The notes under the pieces: model-generated | Told to the model about the DNA's origin: nothing | The model's input: the letters and a program-made list of their open reading frames with translations, nothing else | The model's database searches: none | Translations under genes and position numbers: made by a program | Source of the DNA: G965222505 sp965222505 | GTDB lineage: Bacteria; Bacteroidota; Rhodothermia; Rhodothermales; DATKEJ01 | NCBI GenBank assembly: GCA_965222505.1 | Contig: OZ244956.1 | Coordinates: 2,852,001-2,916,000 of the forward strand | Reading direction: 5' to 3' | DNA: 64,000 nucleotides | Shown here: positions 51,727 to 59,026 of the stretch, one piece after another | How positions within the stretch are numbered: the first letter of the stretch is position 1 | How the letters are laid out: the number at the start of each line of letters is the position of its first letter

Positions 51727-53060
51727 GCGACCTTATGGACGGTTTGTTCGAGAATGTCCATGGCCTCATCAATGTCCGCGTGGGTCACCGTGAGGCTGGG
51801 GCGGAACCGGAGCGAGGCCGGGCCGCATCCCAGAATCATCAAGCCGTCTTCGAAACACTGACGCTTGATGGCATCCCGAAGGGCTGGGGTGGTCACATCC
51901 AGGGCACACATCAGGCCCCGGCCGCGGGCGTTCATAACGACGTCGGTCTTGTCGGTGAACTGCCGGAGCCGTGTTTGTAGGTGCTGGCCCATTTCGGCGG
52001 CGTTTTCGACGAGGTGGTCTTCCTCAATGATTTCCAGGATGCGGTCGAAGCGCACCATGTCTACGAGGTTGCCACCCCACGTCGAATTGATCCGGCTGGG
52101 GAGTTGGAATACGTTATCCTTGACATCGTCGATGCGGTTGCTGCACAACACGCCGCACACCTGGGTCTTTTTACCGAAGGCAATCAGGTCCGGGCGGACA
52201 CCGTAACTCTGGTGTGCCCAGAACGCCCCCGTCAGGCCGACGCCTGTCTGCACTTCATCAAAGATGAGGAGGGCTTCGTTTTCATCGGCCAGGGTACGCA
52301 GGGTGTGGAGAAATTCAGGCCGGAAATGGTTGTCTCCGCCCTCGCCCTGAATCGGCTCCAGGATAATCCCGGCGATGTCATCCTTGCGCGCATGGAAATG
52401 CTGCTTGATCTGCGCCACGGCCCTCGCTTCCTGCTTCAGGATTCGTTCCAGGTTCTCATCGGTAAGCGGCACGTTGGCTTTGGGGTTCACCACCCGCGGC
52501 CAGTCAAACTTGGGGAAGTAGGCCGTTTTCATCGGCACCGTGTTTGTCAGGGACATGGTGTAGCCACTGCGGCCGTGAAACGCTTGCTCAAAATGCAGGA
52601 TTTGATGGCCTTTTTCGTAGCGGTAGCCCTTCTTGAAGTTCTTCCGCACCTTCCAGTCGAAGGCCACTTTCAAGGCATTCTCCACGGCCATCGCACCGCC
52701 GGAGATAAAAAACGCCTTGGGCAAATAATCCGGCATGGCGACGCGCCCGAACGTGGACACAAACCGGGCCATGTGCAGGGTGTAGACATCCGAGTTTGAG
52801 ACCTTGTTGAGCGCGGCATCCATCAATCGCTCCAGAAATCGCTCGTCACTACGGAGCTTGGGGTGGTTCATGCCCAACGGGTTCGACGCAAAAAATGTGA
52901 ACATGTCCACATACGTCTTGCCACTCAGCCGGTCAACCAGATGGGCACCCTGGCTTTTCTGCATGTCCAGTACCATCTCCAACCCATCGTTCAAAATATA
53001 GCGTGAGAGGGTGGGGTGGACCTGGTCAGCAACCAGGTGGGCCGGAACGTCTACTTGCAT
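51723..53060 (-). CDS. lat: L-lysine 6-aminotransferase
   Basis: A 445-residue PLP-dependent class III aminotransferase that removes the epsilon amino group of lysine, giving 2-aminoadipate semialdehyde. LAT-type blocks include FFASNPLGMNHPKL, FISGGAMAVENALKVAFDW, FHGRSGYTMSLTNT and EPIQGEGGDNHFRPEFL. The PLP aspartate is in IFDEVQTGVG and the Schiff-base lysine in AFGKKTQVCG. A GGAGG ribosome site precedes the ATG. It is divergent from an Lrp regulator, which suggests lysine catabolism or osmolyte supply controlled by that regulator. Confidence 0.95.
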   Translation of the reverse strand: MQVDVPAHLVADQVHPTLSRYILNDGLEMVLDMQKSQGAHLVDRLSGKTYVDMFTFFASNPLGMNHPKLRSDERFLERLMDAALNKVSNSDVYTLHMARFVSTFGRVAMPDYLPKAFFISGGAMAVENALKVAFDWKVRKNFKKGYRYEKGHQILHFEQAFHGRSGYTMSLTNTVPMKTAYFPKFDWPRVVNPKANVPLTDENLERILKQEARAVAQIKQHFHARKDDIAGIILEPIQGEGGDNHFRPEFLHTLRTLADENEALLIFDEVQTGVGLTGAFWAHQSYGVRPDLIAFGKKTQVCGVLCSNRIDDVKDNVFQLPSRINSTWGGNLVDMVRFDRILEIIEEDHLVENAAEMGQHLQTRLRQFTDKTDVVMNARGRGLMCALDVTTPALRDAIKRQCFEDGLMILGCGPASLRFRPSLTVTHADIDEAMDILEQTVHKVA

Positions 53061-53225
53061 ATCTTTTCCTCCAAAACAGGATTATATTCATTAAGGGGTC
53101 TACGTTATAATGTAACTCATTTGGGGATATTTTTGCAAATACGACGCGGTATATATAGATTGTGCGTAAATATGACCTAAAATATATTATAATATCTAAA
53201 AAATGACATCAGGAAGGTGTGGAAC
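53061..53225. promoter_or_regulatory. Divergent lat/lrp promoter region
   Basis: An A+T-rich 165-bp spacer. It contains a perfect palindrome atattataatat (53184-53195), a gttataatgtaac motif (53104-53116) and several phased A/T tracts, as expected for Lrp-type control. Good ribosome sites lie at both ends (ggagg for lat, aggaagg for lrp). The exact -10 and -35 boxes are not certain. Confidence 0.5.
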
Positions 53226-53708
53226 ATGGCGAATACTGATCAGCTTGACTATTTTGACCGGCAGATTCTGGCGCAACTTGAAACGGATGGCCGGAAAGCG
53301 TTCTCGGCCATTGCCAAGGATCTGAACATTTCCAACACGATGGTACACCAGCGGGTAGCCCGGTTGAAGGCCCTGGGGGTGTATGCCAACATCGGCTTGC
53401 AACTGGACGAGCGGGCGCTAGGGTTTCAGTGGAGCGCCTTCACCGGGGTGATCCTGAGCAAGGACTCGGATTCGAAGGATGTCATCGAAAAGCTGAAGCA
53501 GATTCCCGAAATCACGGAATGCTATTACATCACCGGCCAGTACACGTTATTTATCCGCATCGTGGCCCGGAGCAGCGAACACATGCGGCAGGTGCTCTAC
53601 GACAAAATCGACGGCATTGACGAGGTGCTCAAAACCGAGACCTTCATCGACTTCGGCGTGGCCTTCAAACGGAACGTCCCCATTGGCCTCGCCAAGGTGA
53701 GCCCGTGA
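53226..53708 (+). CDS. Lrp/AsnC-family transcriptional regulator
   Basis: A 160-residue regulator. N-terminal winged helix (LDYFDRQILAQLETDGRKAF, IAKDLNISNTMVHQRVARLK) and C-terminal RAM ligand-binding domain (FTGVILSKDSDSKDVIEKLK, CYYITGQYTLFIRIVARSSE). The ATG at 53226 follows an aggaagg ribosome site. It is encoded back to back with lysine 6-aminotransferase and probably responds to lysine or a related amino acid. Confidence 0.94.
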   Translation: MANTDQLDYFDRQILAQLETDGRKAFSAIAKDLNISNTMVHQRVARLKALGVYANIGLQLDERALGFQWSAFTGVILSKDSDSKDVIEKLKQIPEITECYYITGQYTLFIRIVARSSEHMRQVLYDKIDGIDEVLKTETFIDFGVAFKRNVPIGLAKVSP

Positions 53709-53776
53709 GAAACGAATGCCGGGCGGGAACGCTTTTTGTCTGATGGGGTTGGCTTGGGGCACCAAAAAAAAACTAC

Positions 53777-54757
53777 ATGTCGAAACCCACGCATAGAAAA
53801 GGCCGCCGCCCCGGCGAAATCACCCTCAAGCGGGTTAAGGAACCGGCACTGGCTACAGAAGGCGATGGCAACGCCGATTTTCTCGAACTTCCAACGCTAC
53901 CCTCGCTTGCGACAACAAAGGGTCGCCGGCCCGACTGGCTCCGGGTGAAGTTGCCCTACGGTAACGAGTTCAAAAAAGTCGTCAACGTCATCGAAGACAA
54001 CCGGCTCCACACGGTGTGTCAGAGCGCCCGGTGCCCCAACATGGGCGAGTGCTGGACGGCTGGAACGGCTACCTTCATGATTCTCGGCAACGTCTGTACC
54101 CGAAGCTGCGGTTTCTGTGCCGTTTTGACGGGCCGCCCCGAGGCTGGGCTGGACCATGACGAACCCCGGCGCGTGGCCGAGGCGGTCCAACATATGGACC
54201 TCAAACATGCCGTCGTGACCAGTGTCAACCGGGATGAGCGGAAGGACGGCGGGGCCCCGATCTTCGCCGAAACCATTCGGCGCATCCGCGAGATGCAACC
54301 GGGCTGTACCATCGAAGTGTTGGTGCCGGATTTTCGGGGCATTTGGGAGGCGCTGGACCTTGTGCTGGAAGCCCGGCCAGAGGTATTTAACCACAACGTC
54401 GAAACCGTCCCGCGTCTCTATCGTCAGGTGCGGCCGCAGGCCCAATACCAGCGTTCGCTGGAGGTGCTAAAGCGGGCAAAAGACTTTGGCCTACGGACCA
54501 AAAGCGGCATCATGGTGGGCCTGGGCGAAACCGATGAGGAAGTGCTGGCCCTGATGGATGCCTTTGTAGGCATCGGGTTGAATGTGATGACCATCGGCCA
54601 ATACCTGCAACCCACCAAAATGCACCTGCCGGTGCTGGATTTTGTTCATCCAGACAAATTCAGGTGGTACAAGGAAATGGGGGAAGCCAAAGGCATTGAA
54701 CACGTCGAAAGCGGCCCGCTGGTTCGCTCCTCCTATCATGCCGAGCGGCACGTGTAA
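53777..54757 (+). CDS. lipA: Lipoyl synthase
   Basis: A 326-residue radical-SAM enzyme inserting two sulfurs into octanoyl groups on lipoyl domains. The auxiliary iron-sulfur cluster motif CQSARCPNMGEC (Cx4Cx5C), the radical-SAM motif CTRSCGFC and the terminal RSSYHAE motif are all present. The N-terminal 45 residues are basic and variable. lipB is not adjacent. Confidence 0.97.
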   Translation: MSKPTHRKGRRPGEITLKRVKEPALATEGDGNADFLELPTLPSLATTKGRRPDWLRVKLPYGNEFKKVVNVIEDNRLHTVCQSARCPNMGECWTAGTATFMILGNVCTRSCGFCAVLTGRPEAGLDHDEPRRVAEAVQHMDLKHAVVTSVNRDERKDGGAPIFAETIRRIREMQPGCTIEVLVPDFRGIWEALDLVLEARPEVFNHNVETVPRLYRQVRPQAQYQRSLEVLKRAKDFGLRTKSGIMVGLGETDEEVLALMDAFVGIGLNVMTIGQYLQPTKMHLPVLDFVHPDKFRWYKEMGEAKGIEHVESGPLVRSSYHAERHV

Positions 54758-54796
54758 AGTAAACCACCTTGCCCTGTTTCACCGTAGTGCCTGGAA

Positions 54797-54880
54797 CGTA
54801 ATTCGTAATGCGTATTGCGTAAGGGTAGCCTCCCTGATGTGGGCGAATATCCTTACGCATTACGCATTACGCAATACGCA
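54797..54880. repeat. Inverted heptamer array, TTACGCA family (locus G)
   Basis: The left arm is cgtaatt, cgtaatg, cgtattg, cgtaagg (54797-54824). The right arm is ttacgca three times then atacgca (54853-54880). All are in exact 7-bp register and complementary around a 28-bp centre. The right end abuts the stop codon (54881-54883) of the dehydrogenase gene with no spacer. Confidence 0.88.
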
Positions 54881-55894
54881 CTATAATTGCACCACCACTT
54901 TGCCCCGGTTTTTACCGGCGTGCAGGTGGTCCACGGCATCGGCTACGGCATCAAGGCCTTTGAATGGAGTCGGGTCGATGAGCGCCTTGAGATTGCCCTG
55001 GTTCATCAGGTTCATCAGCCGGATGGTGTGGGTGCGGAAGTGCTCGGCATAATGGGGCAGGAAGAACCCCTGCACAGAGGCCGATTTGGCGAGTAACTGA
55101 TGGTAGAGGCGTGGGGCCTCGACGGTTTCCATCCCCTTCAGGTACTCACTGATATATCCAATGCTCAACAGCCGACCCCGCCGGGCCAGTGCACCAACAC
55201 AGGTGTCAAACAGCGTGCCCCCTACGCTTTCGTAAATCAGGTTGATGCCGTCCGGATATTCTTTCTTGAGGACTGCCCGTACGTTTTCCGTACGGTAGTT
55301 GATGGCCCGGTCGCAACCCAGGGATTTGAGCAGCGCTGCTTTCTCGTCTGATCCACACGTGCCGATGACGTGGTTGCCCGCCAGTTTGGCAAGCTGGACG
55401 GCGTACTGGCCTGTGCCGCCTGCTGCGGCCGTCACCAATATGGTTTCCCCGGAACCCATGCCGCCCACCTCGTGCAAGGCAACCGATGCCGTCAGCCCAC
55501 TTACGGCCAGGCTCAGGGCTTCGGGCGAGGCCACCGGAACCGGCAGGGCGCGGGTCGCCTTGGTGAGGTAATATTCCCGGTACCCCGCGCCGATGTCTGT
55601 TGTGACCACCGCATCGCCGAGCTTGAGGTGGTTGATGTCCTTACCTAGGGCAACCACTTCGCCTGCGGCTTCAAACCCCAAGTCCATCGGCAGGTTGGGG
55701 TTTGGAAAGTACCGTCCGGCAGTAAGGTTGACGTCGGAGGCATTGACCCCGGCAAAGCGGTTGCGGATCAGGACTTCGCGGGATCTGGGGGTGGGCATGG
55801 CCACCTCGACCTGCTTGGCCGCCGCCCGGAATTCGGTGGTGAGGAAGGTGGCAACCAGCTTACGGTAGGTCTTGGGCAAGGCAACATCCGGCAT
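54881..55894 (-). CDS. Zinc-type alcohol dehydrogenase-like quinone/enone reductase
   Basis: A 337-residue medium-chain dehydrogenase without the structural zinc lobe. N-terminal GroES-like fold (EVLIRNRFAGVNASDVNLTA, DLGFEAAGEVVALG) and NADPH-binding Rossmann motif AAAGGTGQYAVQLAKLAG. The overall wording, including YRTENVRAVLKKEYPDGINL and LYESVGG-type segments, fits the prostaglandin-reductase-3/QOR branch. It probably reduces alpha,beta-unsaturated carbonyls with NADPH. It ends directly against a heptamer repeat. Confidence 0.9.
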   Translation of the reverse strand: MPDVALPKTYRKLVATFLTTEFRAAAKQVEVAMPTPRSREVLIRNRFAGVNASDVNLTAGRYFPNPNLPMDLGFEAAGEVVALGKDINHLKLGDAVVTTDIGAGYREYYLTKATRALPVPVASPEALSLAVSGLTASVALHEVGGMGSGETILVTAAAGGTGQYAVQLAKLAGNHVIGTCGSDEKAALLKSLGCDRAINYRTENVRAVLKKEYPDGINLIYESVGGTLFDTCVGALARRGRLLSIGYISEYLKGMETVEAPRLYHQLLAKSASVQGFFLPHYAEHFRTHTIRLMNLMNQGNLKALIDPTPFKGLDAVADAVDHLHAGKNRGKVVVQL

Positions 55895-55932
55895 GGTATC
55901 TGTCTTTTAGGTAGAGGTCAGTACATCCTAAG

Positions 55933-56289
55933 TTACGTGTTAGAGCGGGCCTTCCGCCGGTAGCGCGCCAGGCCGTACCAACTGCCCTCGGGTTGACCAA
56001 ACGCCTCAAATGCCGGCCACAGCGCTTGGGGCACGCCATCGCGTATGTGTGCCATGGCCCACTCCTGAAATATAGCGGCCCGTTCGGCATCTGTGCCCTG
56101 TTCCGAAAGTGACGTGCGGACGGTCTCAGCCCATAGCATCAGATTATCTTCCATGGCGTTTAAATGCCGTGTCACGCCTTCGGATGGGCCGAAATGCGTC
56201 AGGAAGAGGCGGTCTGGCTGCCATTTTCGGATCTGGTCCAGGCTCTGTTTCCAGGTGGGCACATTGATGTCCGGCGCAAATGAAATCAT
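55933..56289 (-). pseudogene. C-terminal fragment of a metallo-beta-lactamase-fold hydrolase
   Basis: 118 residues from an ATG that overlaps the DinB stop (ATGA). The content (FAPDINVPTWKQSLDQIRKW, RLFLTHFGPSEGV) matches the tail of MBL-fold hydrolases, where TLHFG-like histidine precedes the C-terminal helices. The HxHxDH metal site and the whole N-terminal domain are missing. Either this is a truncated relic fused in phase to DinB translation, or it is expressed as a small coupled protein. Confidence 0.6.
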
Positions 56290-56750
56290 GCCGGTTCGAA
56301 GCTCTTTTTCAGAATCGCGATTTGCCCGGCATGGTAGAGGTTGTGTTGGATGGTGCCGTGGATGAGGGCATAAGCCGGAAAGGTGCTACCCGTTGGCGAC
56401 TCGTCCAGGTCAATGGTCAGGTCGGCCAGGACGGCGGCCAGGGCCTCGTGGCTTTGTTTAAGGGCGTGGCAGGTACGCTGCCAGGCTTCGGGGCTGACTT
56501 CATATGACGACGGGAAGTTTTGGCTTTCGGAGGGGGAGTGGTTTTCCCCGAGAAGCCGCCGCCGTACGGTGATTTGCCAGGTTGTGATGTGCAGCACCAG
56601 GGCCCAGATGGTATGTACGTTGGGCAAGGGGCGGGCGGCAGCCTGTTCGGCTGTGATGTCGCTCAGGAGGGGCCACAAGGCGGGGCCGTGCCAAGCCTGG
56701 CCGTACATGGCACGATGAAACAGGTCCCGAATGCGTTCAATTTCAGTCAT
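56286..56750 (-). CDS. DinB-family protein
   Basis: A 154-residue four-helix-bundle protein of the DinB/YfiT superfamily, a group of putative metal- or thiol-dependent transferases. The histidine ligands typical of the fold appear in LVLHITTW and HGTIQHNLYHAGQIA. The start overlaps the acyl-CoA synthetase stop by 8 bp, and its own stop overlaps the next frame by 4 bp, so the three are transcribed together. The substrate is unknown. Confidence 0.85.
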   Translation of the reverse strand: MTEIERIRDLFHRAMYGQAWHGPALWPLLSDITAEQAAARPLPNVHTIWALVLHITTWQITVRRRLLGENHSPSESQNFPSSYEVSPEAWQRTCHALKQSHEALAAVLADLTIDLDESPTGSTFPAYALIHGTIQHNLYHAGQIAILKKSFEPA

Positions 56751-58521
56751 AGAGTTGATTTATTTCTTTGGCGTAACGTTTTTCGATGACGCGCCGTTTG
56801 AGTTTTAGGGTCGGTGTAAGTTCGCCCGTTTCGGTAGAAAAAGGGTGAGAAAGGAGATGAAATTTTTTGATACGCTGGACCGGCGCGAGGTCGGCATTGA
56901 CGGCATTGAGATGTTGAAGCAGGGTTTGTTGAATCTTCGGATGCTGGGCTAAAGGCTCCGTACCGTTGGGATGTGCAGCAGCGAATGGGGCAGCGGTTTC
57001 AGGATTCAGGGTCATGACTGCTACCAGGTATTTGCGGCGGTCTCCGATGACCACGGCATCCTGTACCAGATCATGCGTCCGCAGGGCGGTTTCCAGGTTC
57101 CGTGGGGCGATGTTCTTGCCGCCAGCTGTGATGATTAATTCTTTTTTGCGACCCGTGAGGGTCAGGAACCCTTCGGCATCTATCGTGCCGACGTCCCCGG
57201 AGGACAGCCAGCCGTCGGTCAAGATGGCATCTGTAGCTTTGGGGTCTTTGTAGTAGCCCCTGAACACGTTCGGGCCGCGTACAAGGATTTCGCCATCGTC
57301 GGCAAGCCGGAGTTCGACGCCTTTGTAGGGGCGGCCCACGGTACCCAGCTTGGCTCCTTCATAGCCGTTCCAGGTGGTGGGGCCACAGTTTTCGGATTGC
57401 CCATAGGCTTCCCGAATCAAAATGTCGATGCTGGTGAAAAACACCAGGATGTCAAGATCAAGTGGTGCGGCACCGGAGAGGAAAAGCCGCGTGCGGTCCA
57501 GACCGAGGGCTTTCTTGATTTTGGAATAGACCAGCCGGTTGGCCAGTGCGTATTGGAGGTATAGATGAGGCAAGGGCCGTTTGGCTTGGCAGCGAAGGGT
57601 ATTCACTTGCCGCCCAATGCGCATCGCCCAGGTCAACAACTTCAGCCTCGTACCTTCGGCTTCGCGCATTCGGGCCGAGAGCGCGGCGTGAAATTTTTCC
57701 CAGACGCGGGGTACGCCCAAAAACATATGCGGGCGCACTTCCTGCAAATTGGCAGGGAGTTGAGTGATCGATTCGGCATAATAGACCGTGTAGCCATAGG
57801 CCGCAGGCCCCAGGATGCTGAGCCCTCGTTCGGCAACGTGCGCAAGGGGCAAGTAGGAGAGGGTAATGGGGCGGGTGAGGCCAGGAGGGATCATCTCTCC
57901 CGCGATGAGTGCTGCCGTGGCCTGATTGCCATGGGTGAGCATCACCCCTTTGGGTGGCCCGGTGGTGCCCGAGGTATAAACCAACGCCCCCAGTTGGGCC
58001 GGTGTAATGCTTTGCAGCCGTTCCTGAAAGTCGGCCTCTGAGGCTGCACTACCCATTCCCAGAAACTGATACCAGGACATCACGAGCGGTGCATCCACAT
58101 CCGGGGCACCCTGCATCAACACAACGTGTTCGAGGCGTGGCAAGGTATCCCAGATGGCATTGAGGGTTTCCCACTCCGTCTCGCCTTCGATCAATAGAAC
58201 CTTGACTCCGGCATGGTCCAGAATGTATCGGATTTGTTTGGCTGAACTGGTTGGATAAATCCCGACCGGTACGCCACCGGCAGACATAGCCCCAAGGTCG
58301 AACAGTGTCCACTCCGGCCGGTTGTTGCCGAGGATGGCAACGCGGTCGCCAGGGATAATCCCAAGCGCCATCAAGGCCAGGGCTACATCACGGACTTCGG
58401 CGGTGTAGCTTTTCCAGGTCGTAGTGATCCATTGGCCGTCTTTTTTAACAGCATAGGCGGGCGCATGGGGGTGTTGGTGACCCCATTGCTTGAATTGGTA
58501 CGGAATGGACTCGAAAGGCAT
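56743..58521 (-). CDS. Long-chain acyl-CoA synthetase (AMP-forming)
   Basis: From the ATG at 58521 the protein is 592 residues. It has the adenylate-forming P loop LVYTSGTTGPPKGVMLTHGN, YLPLAHVAERG, AYGQSENCGPTTW, and the hinge/C-domain motifs GWLSSGDVGTIDAEGFLTLT and GRKKELIITAGGKNIAP. These match the FadD15-type group that activates fatty acids with ATP and CoA. An alternative GTG start 4 codons upstream exists. Confidence 0.94.
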   Translation of the reverse strand: MPFESIPYQFKQWGHQHPHAPAYAVKKDGQWITTTWKSYTAEVRDVALALMALGIIPGDRVAILGNNRPEWTLFDLGAMSAGGVPVGIYPTSSAKQIRYILDHAGVKVLLIEGETEWETLNAIWDTLPRLEHVVLMQGAPDVDAPLVMSWYQFLGMGSAASEADFQERLQSITPAQLGALVYTSGTTGPPKGVMLTHGNQATAALIAGEMIPPGLTRPITLSYLPLAHVAERGLSILGPAAYGYTVYYAESITQLPANLQEVRPHMFLGVPRVWEKFHAALSARMREAEGTRLKLLTWAMRIGRQVNTLRCQAKRPLPHLYLQYALANRLVYSKIKKALGLDRTRLFLSGAAPLDLDILVFFTSIDILIREAYGQSENCGPTTWNGYEGAKLGTVGRPYKGVELRLADDGEILVRGPNVFRGYYKDPKATDAILTDGWLSSGDVGTIDAEGFLTLTGRKKELIITAGGKNIAPRNLETALRTHDLVQDAVVIGDRRKYLVAVMTLNPETAAPFAAAHPNGTEPLAQHPKIQQTLLQHLNAVNADLAPVQRIKKFHLLSHPFSTETGELTPTLKLKRRVIEKRYAKEINQLYD

Positions 58522-58600
58522 GGCGCCATGCACAAATGCAGATGGGAGCAGCGCATAAGGTACACAACGACCATGAAATGACGCAACGACTATTTGGAGC

Positions 58601-58645
58601 GTGCGGGGTGCGACTCAGGTTCAAGGGAGGAGTCGCACGTCGCAC
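58601..58645. repeat. Inverted heptamer repeat of the GCACTCC family (locus C)
   Basis: Arms gtgcggggtgcgact (58601-58615) and agtcgcacgtcgcac (58631-58645) flank the loop caggttcaagggagg, which differs by one base from the loop at 8556-8570. It lies at the truncated 3' end of the FG-GAP remnant. Confidence 0.82.
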
Positions 58646-58949
58646 TAAAATATGAGAACACGAAGCAAATTACCATCGGCACCACTGAAGAGATAGGCTC
58701 GGCCTGATCCGAGGGATCTTGAATCGAAGGACTCAAATCGTGTACCAATGACAATATCATTCACTTGATCCCCATTGACATCGCCGGCATTTGAGATGGC
58801 CCGGCTTTCGAGACTTTACCGAATTCGCCTCCTTGCTCTGGTGTTGGTGATACCAGAATAAAGGGTTGGGCCTGAAGTTGCGGCTGCACCAGCGCAACTT
58901 GAAGAAGAAATACGCTGAGCACCCATCTCGATACATACTGTCTACGCAT
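58645..58949 (-). pseudogene. Frameshifted, truncated FG-GAP (integrin-alpha-like) surface protein
   Basis: The gene starts with a signal peptide (RWVLSVFLLQVALVQPQLQA). The first frame then ends at a stop near 58761. In another frame the sequence continues as SRAISNAGDVNGDQVNDIVI and GSGRAYLFSGADGNLL, a clear FG-GAP blade with a DVNGD calcium loop. It stops at the heptamer repeat (58645). Full members carry about seven such blades, so this is a relic of a secreted protein, broken by a frameshift and a 3' deletion. Confidence 0.7.
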
Positions 58950-59026
58950 CAGCTTGTCTCAAAAAAAGAAATGCGAGCCTATACCACAAGCGTATAGGCT
59001 CGCTTCGTCTAACAGACTTGCCGATG

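Noticed and set aside
41111..54880. CRISPR array
   Set aside because: The repeats are 7-bp words without unique spacers or cas genes. No repeat-spacer pattern with 25-40-bp units was seen anywhere.
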